Positions 31,901 to 41,969 of a DNA stretch of 64,000 nucleotides are shown here, in pieces. Where the stretch lies: positions 62,001-126,000 of the forward strand of contig MU405250.1 of assembly GCA_022836615.1 (NCBI GenBank). The letters are read 5' to 3'. The position numbers and the translations under genes were made by a program. The notes under the pieces are model-generated. The model was not told the origin of the DNA. It searched no databases and saw nothing but the letters and a program-made list of their open reading frames with translations. How positions within the stretch are numbered: the stretch's first letter is position 1; every line of letters starts with the position of its first letter. The DNA comes from Annulohypoxylon bovei var. microspora. Taxonomy: Eukaryota; Ascomycota; Sordariomycetes; Xylariales; Hypoxylaceae.

Positions 31901-33234
31901 TTAGCTGAGAACTCCGGAAGCGAAGGAGGCGTGATAGAGAACGCTGGATCGACGCCGCCTGGGAAAGATGAATTATCCCTGCTGACGCTAGCTTCGAATG
32001 CCTTCCTTTTTGCGACTTCGAAAACCTCGAGCCATTCCATCAACTGAGCTTGCGTCTCGGCTTGAAGTAGCAATGTCTGGTTCTTGGTCTTGACCTCGAA
32101 ACAGAATCGACGTTCTTCTCCAACGGCGGGCTTCACATTACAAAGGAGAACACCAATCTCATCACCTTGCAAGACACCCTGAGGACTATTGACAAGCCAA
32201 CCGAAAATACCGTCCCTACAATAGTACCATCTACGAACCCAATTGGTTCTAGAAGGCTTGCCAGTTATCGTCCGTAGATATAGCCAACCTTGTTTCTCCA
32301 TTATCGCTGCAGCTTGCCCTGTAGTGGTGACGTTCAATGGGCCCCTGGACCCCAAAAATGGGACGGTTGATGCGCTATAATCTTCAATCTCTCGCGATGG
32401 TTTGAACGCTGCTAGTGCGTTCTCTCCAATATCGCTGCGTGCCAACTGTAACTGCCTCTTGAATGTGGGCTCGGAGAGTTCCATTTCTTTTGACCATCCT
32501 CTCACCCGATCCATCTCGTGACCGTATTTTCCGAAGCTTCCTGCAGCATCCCGCGACTTCTTCATATCGCGCCAAAGATCATAGGATACTTGCACGATCA
32601 ACTTGTCGAGGTTGATTCGGAACTGGGGCGCATAAAAACAGAAATCCATGGAGGCCTTCAGGTAGGCTTTGCGGGTTTCGTATACGGCAAATGCGTCTTC
32701 ACGTAATGACGAGGGCTCTTTTGCTTTGGACTGGCTCACGTATCGAGCTAGGGTAGTATCGAATATCTTCTGTGTCTGTTCTAATATCCTCCTAGCTTCT
32801 TTGAAGTTCCTTAAATCGCCCTGGAGGAAGTTCCGGATCGGCTCGACTGACATTGCATCCATTTGCTTTGCAGAATTTAAGACCTGCATCCACCATTCTC
32901 TCGACCCCTCACTGAACCTCTTAAGTGCCAGTGCGGCATAGTCGTTGTCCACATTGTTGATATATGGGGGCGGAATAATCTTGGATAGGTATATATGAAT
33001 AGTCTCCTCTAAGCCTAACAAGTCGTGGGATAGCTTAGCAGTCGTTCTCACGTAACTCTCTAGCCACCGCTCGATAGCATCCACTTGTTCGGCAAAGTAT
33101 AGGGAAGAAGATCGGAATGAGGGCGAATCGAGTCCTGCCTCGTGAAGGACAACCGGGACTGAAGGATTCTTATGCTTGATCGAAGGAGGTGTCGGAGTGG
33201 ATGGCGGCGGCGCCACAGGAGCAGGGGTAGCCAT
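28981..33234 (-). CDS. BAR-PH-GRAM-VASt sterol-transfer protein of the Sip3/Ysp1 (Lam) family
   Basis: A single exon of 1417 residues. An N-terminal BAR-like helical region (about 30-290) is followed by a PH domain at about 305-410 (EKQGWLYLRTITGKPSRTNW, RRWYYCRDGIFGWL). A GRAM-like segment lies at about 735-800 (NGRIYVTSDNMYFYGHQMDL). A VASt domain lies at about 930-1055 (KACFHVLFGDKSF, FRFSVNYTTRLGRTKAEEYT, TPWHLPHAHGFKL). One membrane segment is near 1163-1185 (AQWIILGLLAFSMFTNVVFS), and a luminal Cys-containing tail follows. Yeast Lam1/Ysp1 and Lam3/Sip3 have the same order and sit at ER-plasma-membrane contacts, where VASt domains move sterol. The start is MATPAPVAPPPST. The frame is open upstream to an ATG at 33468, which would add 78 basic residues not typical of the family. 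Confidence 0.88.
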   Translation of the reverse strand: MATPAPVAPPPSTPTPPSIKHKNPSVPVVLHEAGLDSPSFRSSSLYFAEQVDAIERWLESYVRTTAKLSHDLLGLEETIHIYLSKIIPPPYINNVDNDYAALALKRFSEGSREWWMQVLNSAKQMDAMSVEPIRNFLQGDLRNFKEARRILEQTQKIFDTTLARYVSQSKAKEPSSLREDAFAVYETRKAYLKASMDFCFYAPQFRINLDKLIVQVSYDLWRDMKKSRDAAGSFGKYGHEMDRVRGWSKEMELSEPTFKRQLQLARSDIGENALAAFKPSREIEDYSASTVPFLGSRGPLNVTTTGQAAAIMEKQGWLYLRTITGKPSRTNWVRRWYYCRDGIFGWLVNSPQGVLQGDEIGVLLCNVKPAVGEERRFCFEVKTKNQTLLLQAETQAQLMEWLEVFEVAKRKAFEASVSRDNSSFPGGVDPAFSITPPSLPEFSAKALDAQIEDGANADRTASLSVPAPEVGLIPRPSFDLTAAPPKRSVTSLAREEGETSREHAARIMQKLDLHRRAFTSGLDTGPMPPPGSSGGIAGLISASHGLLPGYTGTGLKQSQQQIPGFSGPEAQHGSLAPPTLAKPPATTNLSKMAVVYSGDRVFSSSTSQMLPTAILANYWGSNAWGQEYAKANRGDLELEDPFGPNSPIIKMVPVGDGEEIKSPSSHKKAISMDARMNHAKVAQPPPENPPPETFPPDYPLELRTNSAQFRLLFPSVPLDEKLVLVFRASWISNSEDDRVVPTMAGNGRIYVTSDNMYFYGHQMDLVVTYTISLDTISEVTAAPGRDCDFIFLHLNQGTDVIGYTRVTIKTFLEDLDLLHSRLNLLVDDLQAEEPMDVPELIRALIDLEKEELDRKSPSMDSWEEISEHTPLDDGTAAGRAISPRSHDRAYKSRRKASRKPLPKFQLPTHPVIYEPEGMQRKGAERNFEISAKACFHVLFGDKSFIFPKLYFEGRAQHIAQSPWKLTEAGNMQRQFRFSVNYTTRLGRTKAEEYTDEQTIELFSDHVTYVVTHVKTPWHLPHAHGFKLVSKIVITHVAKSKCKLAIFTKVVWTKPPALAKNLVELQALDDAGHDAEDLAEVATDQVRKLGHHSRTKRAIQVYGNVGQQTQALVFTPNEADMAKKAQINPRTLGQMLLETLRSFADSVASSLMMWAFAAVKKLWDVVTAQWIILGLLAFSMFTNVVFSGQGTSTWWSERRAVSFMNRIGVGPNVVMSKAIYIADLDEAAQGSTALLDWPEDSYCYSTFRSIANGTDTDAPSEQAGAALAWSSSRATARRLRQTRQKLGTYRHDLIVAMRTVNSVEREVVRAEWENWLLDENHRCEKVETALAKWDESSSGAERSGIRGWMSRDGAGGGQEVLKGKSGEKGGGKGEKEQDDAKKRHLQMWHEEYCGSCKADREALIQERERESLAMGVAW

Positions 33235-34040
33235 TTCTTCTATTGACAAGACGTGTATGTACGAAGGCTTGAGATTCGGTATTATTATTGCATTAGGATA
33301 AGGTAATAGGTATAGACAACAATTATCATTAGATCGTAAAAGCTCTTGGCGATTGTGCTCGTAGTGTGTTTTGAGTATCAGTTTGTCATAGGAAAGCTGA
33401 AGTTTCGATTCGACTCGTTTTCGACAAACGCGCCTTTCGTTGTTTGACCGATATTTTCTTTCGCTCAATTGTCATACAACTACGTCGTATAGGTAAAACT
33501 CGTGTTAATATCGTATTCCTCATGTGTTGGAAGTTTTAGGCATGTTATGCCGAGCCTCGCAGAGGGAGATGTGTAGAATTGACTACCTAGTAGCAACATG
33601 GCAACCAGGACAGATAGGAGACGGAAGACGCCTGACATGCCTAGTAGACCTATACAAACCGCTGACATCAGAAACCTTAAAGGCTATGCAATGGCACTGT
33701 AAATTAAGCCCACTAATTACCACTAAAAGAACCAGGCTAACCTATTTGATCTTTAGCTTCAAACCTATCTCAGACCTCCCTTATCTTATCGATAAACTAA
33801 ACGTCATGAGCTTCAAGGCACGCCACCTTCCTCTAACTCGAAGACAGCTTACTTCAAGGTATAAGGTTATTTGACGTAGCAATTAAGATTCTCTTCAAGT
33901 TTAACATTGTTTTTATTAAGCCAACCAATGTCAAAGTGAGCCTTGGAACACTTCTTATATAACTATACCTAGGTCCTACCTAGTAAACTAATATTATATA
34001 CATCCTTCTATATTATTAATCTCGCTCCGGTTCCCTAAAT
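33235..34040. promoter_or_regulatory. Divergent intergenic region, VASt gene / LysM gene
   Basis: 806 bp between two start codons. The ORF at 33524-33874 has no family features. ACCTAGGT motifs lie near 33966. It should hold both promoters; no individual element could be assigned. Confidence 0.45.
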
Positions 34041-34925
34041 ATGACAGTGTCCAAGTTCAAGCCGGCATCTGTCGAGTCTTGCTGCACGTGTGCAACTCTC
34101 CTTAGCGAAGTCCCTCGATATAGCAACTCAGAAAAGCCTCTACCGCAAGATCGCAAGTTAGAATGCTGTCGGAGAATAATATGTGGGCACTGTCGTAATG
34201 TGTGTTAAGCGTTGATCGGACATTCATGAGTCTATGGGTCAACTGACCATCGCAAACAGACTAACCCTCGCTTCAACACCTACTGCCCATATTGCCAAAT
34301 CTCGTTCACGGACACGACTCTCCCTCAAGGTCTGAAAGATCCCCCTTCATATGAAGCCTCGATCGCAACCGGTTCCTCCAAGGCCATTTCGGCAGCGCCG
34401 CCACCTTACACCCCTCCCATGAACCAAATGACACCAGACCCATTAGATGAGAAATCTGTCCCCCTCGACTCTTCCGAGCCAGCAGAGGATACCTTGCACT
34501 TCCTAGACCATGCGCACGATTCCGTTCCCTCGTTATCCCTTCGTTACGGCGTACCCGCATCCGCGCTTCGACGTGCGAACAATATCACAAGTGATCATCT
34601 GATTCTAGGCCGACGGACCGTGATAATACCCGGGGAATATTATAAGGGGGGTGTGAGCCTATCGCCACGGCCGATCGAGGGCGAGGAAGAGGAAGCTCGA
34701 AAATCCAAGATACGACGTTGGATGGTGGCATGCAAAGTCCACGAATACGACGTTGCGGTCCTGTATCTAGAACAGGCTGGATACGACCTCGAGATAGCAA
34801 CGGAGGCATTCTTTGGGGACGAGGCGTGGGAGCGGGCGCACCCTGTTGAAGCTGCGAGAAGAGGTAAAGGGATCGCCAAACAAGCAAACAGTAGAAGCGC
34901 ACATTGGAGGGGACATAGGTCATAG
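34041..34925 (+). CDS. Zinc-finger + LysM + UBA-like domain protein
   Basis: Two exons, 34041-34199 and 34260-34925, with a 60-bp intron (GTGTGT donor, CAACTGACC branch, CAG acceptor), give 274 residues. Residues 15-75 hold a Cys-rich zinc-binding module: CCTC, ECC, CGHC and, after the intron, NPRFNTYCPYCQISF. Residues about 140-200 form a LysM domain (ALRRANNITSDHLILGRRTV, then IIPGEYY). Residues about 225-262 look UBA-like (YDVAVLYLEQAGYDLEIATE, AFFGDEAWERAHP). There is no signal peptide, so this LysM protein should be intracellular, unlike secreted chitin-binding LysM effectors. The combination suggests a role in ubiquitin-linked recognition, but no substrate is known. The convergent neighbour RSE1 ends 243 bp downstream. 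Confidence 0.85.
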
Positions 34926-35168
34926 AGGATTCGTCAACTGAATATCAATACGGGCTAGGCATAGGATTGGCGTTTTTGGACTGTACATATATGTATCACG
35001 TGTGCATATTTCGCATCTAGCAGATACTTTTAGAAGGCCTGGAAGTTTTAATGGACATTAACACTCACCATTTAATATATTGTTTCAATATCAGAATCCG
35101 AGGGAATCTCTTTGTAGATATAATAACATGACTCCTCGTTACTCCATACGCCATTGCCAAACCTTGCA

Positions 35169-38100
35169 TCAGAATGCCGACCGAGTTCGTACGTCCTAGT
35201 CATGTTAGTCCGATGATTCTGGTTTAGAAGATTAAGATGGCTTCACTTACAGATATCTTCCTCTCGATTTCACGGACCGAGCGATCCAACTCTCCTGCGA
35301 TCATCTGCTTTTTATCACTGGGGAGCAACGTGAACCTTTCACATAGATCCCCATCAATGACGCCTTTAACAGGAGCATAGTAGCCCCTATATATTAGATG
35401 ATCTCTTCCGGCAAGTGGTGGATCCTCGTTTCGCATATGCGATTCGAGGCTCTGGAAGAAATCGGCATCTTCTCGACTAAGGAACGGAATAAAAACACCG
35501 ATGGTGCCTTGTATTCCACTCCAGAGAAGTACGTCTTGTCCGCCTACTACGAGGTTTGTCTTGCTTATACTAGTGGGGACATCTTGGGTAAAAAAATGCG
35601 ACATGAGACTAAGACGGTGGTTGGAACCATGTAGGTATTCCCTGGCGTGTTGTAGGTGCGCACCGGTTCCGTCTTCATCGGCTTCCTCACTTGCCTTCTG
35701 CGGACATCGCACAATCCAAATATTTCCGAATTTGTCTCCGCCAGCAACCGATTCGTAGTCTACCATGGCCGTGCAGATTGTCCAGCGGGGCACGGTGTCA
35801 TCAGCAAACGGTATCAGCTTGTTGCTTTCATATTTATAAATGACATACGTGACGCCTTGTTGCACATCACCGACGATGATGCGGCTGCCTTGAGTTTGTA
35901 ATGAAACAATAAGTTGAGGGGCGACTTCGGCCTGTGACTTTCGAAGAAGCTGACGGAGCCCGAGATCGTAGGCACGAAGAGTTTTGCCGATTCCAGCTAG
36001 TAAACGGCCTTGGAATTGTACCAGTGCCATTGGGGGTTCTTCTACTTTAGTCTTGTGAATGAATTCAATCTCTCTACCGTTGTCGCGGAATCTGTAGACA
36101 TGTATGAATCCTGCGCTGAACTGGCGAGGGCTCAGGATCATATCCTTTCCAGTGCCAATTACCAGGAATGTTTCGTTGTCTTGGCTTGCAAAGGAAACTG
36201 TAGCCATACTAACGGCAGCCTCATTATCGCTCAGTTCTAATGTCTGTAGAACTCGCTTCTCCATCACTGGATCTACGACACTGATACAAGATGCCCATCG
36301 ACCGCGTCCCCTAGGATACCCGAATTCCTCAGGTGGTAGCACAGCTGCATCGCCATTAACGACGCCCGGATCAGCTAGTAGTTGAGCACGCAACTCAGGT
36401 GGTAATGTGTTGTTATCAGCTTCAATGGTGTAAAAGTATGGCTGATCAGGGTGTTTAGCAAGACGTCTAGGAGTATACGTAAGCGGTATCGACTGTTGCA
36501 GTAATGTATCCGACAGTCTATCAATGGAGAAAATCCTGTTGCCATTAGCGAATCGTATTTTCTATACTTTTCGAGTTTGTATGGAAGATATTGGAAGTTC
36601 AGTAGGAACAATTGGTATATGCGTATTAAAGACCTCATAGCCATAGCATCGGATCCAGTTCTCATCATTCTTCAGATCGGAAATATTTAGAAAGTTCACT
36701 TACTTGAGATTTTGACCCTGAATTCCCACCATGCCTTCTTCACATTGTTCGCTGCTGAAATTCCATCCCCACTCCAGATCACTGTAGTCTAGCGGCGTCA
36801 TCATGAATCCCTTCGTGATCGGATCTGCATAGCCTAACCAGGTTCTAGAGCTGAGGGCTAGGACACAGGTGCGACCCTCGACGGAGGTCTGAAAAAGTCG
36901 TACAGCCTTGGGCCCAAGAAATTTTTGGCGGGTATCGGTGAGTTCTCCAGTCACCTCGTCCAGCACAGTCCGCAAATAGACGCCGGAATGTAGACCGATG
37001 TGAAGATATAAGGTTGAACCGCCGAATGATGAGTCTTCCATAGCCATTATGGACAACGAAGACGGGGCTGCGGTCAAAGCTTGCACCGACTTACTCTCAA
37101 GGGTGGATTCGAGGTCTAGACTTAGAATTCGGACAGTACAATCATCACATCCAACAGCCAGGAATGAACTTCGTAAGCGGCCTTCAGGAACCTCGCCCAA
37201 ACTTAAGCAGGTAACAGTTCCGAACATCTCTTTCTTTTCGTCATATTCGGCCAATGAGCCATCATCGGCCATCTCAAAGTAAACAATCTCACCTGAGCTT
37301 AGAGCAACCGCAACTTGACGCTCATTGGTGGATGCCGCAACAATAGACCGGTGAGTCGGTGCTTCCCATTCATTAACTCGCCCATTAATGATGTGTCGGA
37401 TACCTTTAGGGTGAACTTGGAGAAGGCCATCATCGCCAAGTTGCTGGACGGCAAGTGTCGGAACTGTTGAAAGAAACCCAGTATCAGTTACCTCTTCCAC
37501 AGTTTCGCCTATGCTGAGCACCAAAGTGCCGTTGCTAAAAGATAGGACGATATAGGCATCATATTTATCAGATCGGTTGAGCTTTGTAGTCCAGACAGCA
37601 GACGGAACACCAGGAAGTTCCGAGGCCACTATCTCGTTAACTTCAAGGCCGTGCTTTAGGATTCTAAATGTGCTTCGCGCGCCATTTCCGCAGACAGAGT
37701 ATATTTGTGGTGCATCTTCGCCAGTGAGATTCGCCACCTTACAATCGACTAGGGGGTTCATCGAGTCGATGCTCTCAACTAAACTCAGATTCTCGGCCGG
37801 TCTCGGGTAGAAATAAACAGGATTGTATGATGCCTGCGGGTCTGTTGGGAAGTCATCGCTATTGAATTCCAATTCATTGTCGTCGTCACCTAGCTTCTCG
37901 AATTGGTAGAAATGGTGGTTCCCGAACTCGCTAGCAACAAACAAAAACCCGCTCTTCAGGATGCAGAGGTTCGTAGAGACTGGAACAGTGTCAAAATACT
38001 TGATTTTGAGCCTGCGCACTTCTCCGGTCGGCTTTTCGTTATCATCTTGAGCCATATCAATGGTGACTTTGAATAGGTCACCATCTTCCGTTTGGAGAAG

Positions 38101-39185
38101 AAAGAAGAAGGCGCCAGCACTCCCTTTCAGTTTGTGCATGACTCCAGATACGATCGAGCGTTTTCGCTGGGGATCTTCTGTCGCGCCCTTCCGTCTTGGA
38201 ACCGGTACTCGGAATGCTTCCTGATTTGAGTGTCTATACGTGATATTCTCCTCTCCGCATACCAAAACGCCACTAGGCCCATCGTTGCCACCAGGAACTT
38301 GGAAAAGTATCGACGCCGTAGGATCGACTGGCTCATGCCATTTTCTGACAACATGGTTCAGACCAAGATCCAGTTCGTAGTACACAAGCTGAGTTTCGAC
38401 CTCTGTAACAGCTTGGCCTGATGGGTCTTGGTCTACCTCTGAGTAATCAACCTCTAGTGCTGCGAACACTGGATTCGCATAACCAACGTCCAAAGAAACC
38501 ATGGAGAGGACGACCGTTCCCGGTTTATGCGCCTCCAGGGGCGAAGAGATGGTAAGTTCTGCTTGGGCATTGCGGTTCAGAACGTAGACCAATTTATTCT
38601 TCTCGATCGATGCGATGAGACAAGCACGACCTTTAGGATCGCAAGCTAGGTACTGGCCTGGAACCACTCGGCGGACACCTGATTTCCCAAAGGTTTCAAG
38701 TTTTTGCCTTTTGAATCGATTCTGCTGTGGTATATACTCGATTATAGCAATGCGTCCCGAATCGGTGGCGAGTATAATATAGTCTATCAACAAGAGGGTT
38801 AGTCAAATTCTGGGTAGATGATAGTCTCTTGAGCGCCTGGACATCGCACCGTATATCAAGGCGGTAGCCCGAATGATTCTAGGGATCGAGCTTCAAAATC
38901 ACTAAGTGAAGCCTCACAAGTAGGGAGCGTGTAGAACTTACCCTTATTGCTTCCCGCCAGACGAAACGAGGCTATAGATCTGATAATTCCAAAAACATCG
39001 TGAGATAGGAGGGTGATAACCTTCCCTTGGGATGGTTCTGGACGAAGTAATGTGAGTCGGGAACCCGAGGCTGTGATAATTTGCTGTTCTCTAGTGCCAG
39101 AAAACTGGCCGAGAATGGCTTGAGTGATTGTTGCAGGAGGTTGGATCGTCAGCGAATAGAGAAACATATTAGAAGTAGTCGCCAT
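35169..39185 (-). CDS. RSE1: Pre-mRNA splicing factor Rse1 (SF3b subunit 3, SF3B130)
   Basis: Four exons, 39185-38942, 38783-36704, 36535-35251 and 35195-35169, join in frame to 1211 residues, the usual family length. The protein is a triple beta-propeller with the MMS1/DDB1-type N-terminal region and the CPSF_A C-terminal region. It begins MATTSNMFLYSLTIQPP. Visible landmarks include GSNKDYIILATDSGRIAIIE, VVPGQYLACDPKGRACLIAS, GVLVCGEENITYRH, VGCDDCTVRILSL, FYTIEADNNTLPPE and GDLCERFTLL. The last 27-bp exon encodes DVRTRSAF after REIERKIS. Intron 2 runs 168 bp to a CAACAG acceptor; an earlier TATAG breaks the frame. Rse1 belongs to the SF3b complex of U2 snRNP and supports branch-point recognition. 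It is divergent from MSS51. Confidence 0.95.
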
Positions 39186-39647
39186 CTTCGCAGCAAATGT
39201 GCAGGAAGCCTGCGCGACTATTCCGATTCCTCTATCTCTTTATTTTTATTTCGCGAAGTTGATTGTGAGTGTGGTGTCGTCGCGTATGAACTTTGAAAAA
39301 GCTAGAGCTCCAAAAGTTTTTGCTAAGATTGATCATTGATGGAGCTGATTGGAGAAGGTACCTCCCAAGCATTTGGTTCGTTGTTACATTGCATTGTTAT
39401 TGGTCGTTGGAAGCTCTTGTGGGGATTTAGGAAGGATCAATCTTTATCCGTTATAATTTTTGGGAGGGCAGGACCTTGGCTGCTTGGAAGGCGGGACTCT
39501 CAAGCAGGTACCTATGTAGCGCTATAGCTGATTAGATCTGACGATTTCCAATTCCGAGAATTTCTATAGGAGCCCCAGAGTTACACAGTCCTGTCGCAAA
39601 TTTACCCTCACTACCTATCTGGGTAGGCTGTCCCCTACGACGTCTGA
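39186..39647. promoter_or_regulatory. Divergent promoter region RSE1 / MSS51
   Basis: 462 bp between the two start codons. Both promoters must lie here. No TATA box is obvious for either gene, as is common for housekeeping genes in filamentous fungi. Confidence 0.5.
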
Positions 39648-41248
39648 ATGATGGAGCCTTCAATACGTCTGGCAGCTTCAAATGCTTGCCGGGCATGCAT
39701 AAGGTCCTCAGCGAAGGCATCTCGTCCACCTATGACGAGACCGTTCTCTAAAGCTACTTCCCCGCGCTCATTACGAAAGACTAGTTCTCCCGATCGACTT
39801 ATACATTCGAAACGTCCTATTCCGCCTACTCAAACTAAAAAGGGTCTCTCAAGGTCCTTATCCTTATTTGGTCAACAGGCGAAGGTAGCTGAAGATGATT
39901 CGGTTAGGCTAGGATCAGCTGCTTCGTACGAGGACAAATCGAGACCACCCGTTCTTCGCCCTGACGACCTCTTCCACTCCTTTACTAATTCACCTATTCC
40001 CGAGATACGGCATCGTGCTGCTTTCATAAGGCAACATGCGCGTTGCCCGCACTCAGATCACAGTCCCGCAAGTTCCGGGGCCCAGGCTCCGGCCCATGTC
40101 GATTTCGAATGCCCGGATTGTGGGATTCCTGTTTATTGCAATGAGGAGCACTGGGCCGAGGACTATGAGGCTCACCTGAAAATATGCGATACGTTGCGAC
40201 AGATCAATGAAGATGACCATGATCTTCGCTCTGGCAGATTTTTCCCCGAATTCGAATATGCAGGACCGCAAATAGAAGAAGCTGCTGTCAATATGACCAA
40301 CTGGGATACATTTCTCTACACGAGACTATTCGAAGCTATTAATGACGACCGGAGCATGCGTCAAGTTACCAGACTACTAACATATCCGGTAACAATAGGT
40401 AGCATCCTCCACGAGCTTAGCCCCTATAACATTAGGAAAGGTGGCAGGCTCACACCTGAAGGTTTGAAGAGTTTAAGCGCTCTAAGATATACCTTGCACC
40501 CACCCAGAACAGGTGGCGGAGAAGACATTAAGGGTTTACGGCCTGAAGCACCCCCGGTGAGGATATTCATATTAGGTGCCCGTGCAGAGTCATCTCTTCC
40601 TCGGAATGTCTGGGTACAGCTAGCTCATCTCTTCCCCCGAGGAAAATTTCACCTCATCTTCATTGGTCCTGAGAGCATGACCAATCGAGATGACGAATTC
40701 CCATTGCCGGCTCGAACTCCCTCCAATCCTTTTGGTGCTATAGTGGAAGACCGAGTGTGGCCGACGATGAAGATTAGCACCATTGTTGATTACTATCATA
40801 CCCTCCACAAAACTGGTCAATTCTACCCATACGACCCCTATTTTGATTGTTTTGTCATGTTCCATCCAGGTCTAGGACATCCAGCTAGCTCCCATGAATG
40901 GGCGGAAACGGTACCGTTACTTCTTGAGACGAAGGCCCCAATCATCGTGACCGGTTATACGCAGTATGACATGGACAGGGATATAGAGTGGGTGAAAAAG
41001 ACTTGCAGTGGTGAGTTCGATTTACTCATGGAACCCGGTGAAAATACTTTCAGGAGTTTACGGTGGGATCTCAATGATCTTGATCCGCAAGACATCAGTT
41101 GCGGTAACTGGGGGGTATGGGCTTTCAGAGGCAAAAGGTACGTTCTTTCTCCATCAAAGACGCTAGGTAGAGTCAGAGTATTCGACTCCATGGTTCTAAC
41201 AACTCTCACAGATATGAAGCAACAACGAAAAATGAAAATGCCGAATGA
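39648..41248 (+). CDS. MSS51: Mitochondrial COX1 translational activator Mss51
   Basis: Two exons, 39648-41137 and 41212-41248, with a 74-bp intron (GTACGT donor, CTAAC branch, CACAG acceptor), give 508 residues. The N-terminus is basic with Ser/Arg/Ala (MMEPSIRLAASNACRACIRS) and fits a mitochondrial presequence. Residues about 130-182 hold the atypical MYND-type zinc finger (CPHSDH, FECPDCGIPVYCNEEHWAED, HLKICDTLR). The C-terminal domain follows, with YTRLFEAINDDRSMRQVTRL, FHPGLGHP and PIIVTGYTQYDMDRD. After the short second exon it ends FRGKRYEATTKNENAE. Yeast Mss51 activates COX1 mRNA translation, binds newly made Cox1 and couples synthesis to assembly; its CP-containing motifs bind haem. 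Reading through the intron instead would add 97 unrelated residues. Confidence 0.9.
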
Positions 41249-41969
41249 GGCACAATTATGTATATGCATCACTGTATATGGCCGCGTTGACCGAGTGTAT
41301 AAAAACGCACCACTCTGTGCTAATGAGATAGCTATCTGGAACTCAATTAAGCACCTTGATAAGATTATCCAGTTTCAAATGTCTAACTTGTGTAGAAATG
41401 TAGAAATGTATCAAGCACTAAAAAATTGTACTTCAAAGTGTATTGTACCTATCCATCAAAGGTTGTGATAGTCAATACTTCGTAACTAAGGAATAGATGA
41501 GTACCTACCTATATACTGTGAGGCTCAACAATCTTCAAGAAATCGAGACATGGCAATCCTTGCTCACACATGGGATGCAAGTCAAGAGCCGATGGTACCT
41601 TAGTTGAAGGCCTGTGCTCAGGTGCTAAGGTTTAATATTTACGCAGGCTTCGGGGCGCTCCGCTGCACCTGTCAACGTCATTGCAGGTGGCACGAGCTTC
41701 TTACAGTTGCCGTAAGCTGCGGCTGCAGGTGCAACGTCCACCCTCGTCCCTTGAAGAAAAAAGTACAAGGGGAAGTCGCCGCAAATAATCGTTCCTGCAG
41801 CAGCAAAACGGCAACGAACTTAGCGCGATGACCAACTAAACCCACTTTCAACTCCAAACAACTCCTTTTCCAACCACACACACAGATACTATCGAACGAC
41901 GAGAGAGTCTTCTACCCGATCTACGTACCATGACGATCACCCGGTAAATACATAATTCTTCGACCGGGG
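41249..41969. other. Intergenic; promoter of the PXA gene
   Basis: 721 bp containing the MSS51 3' UTR and the PXA gene leader. A region at about 41650-41740 has several CACCTG/CAGGTG E-box-like motifs in inverted order. A five-codon upstream ORF lies at 41930-41947. Confidence 0.45.
41930..41947 (+). promoter_or_regulatory. Upstream ORF of the PXA gene
   Basis: ATG ACG ATC ACC CGG TAA, 22 bases before the main ATG and in a good context (GTACCATGA). It could reduce translation of the main frame if it lies in the mRNA leader. Confidence 0.4.

Noticed and set aside
33524..33874. 116-codon ORF between two divergent genes
   Set aside because: No recognisable motif, atypical composition and location in a promoter region.
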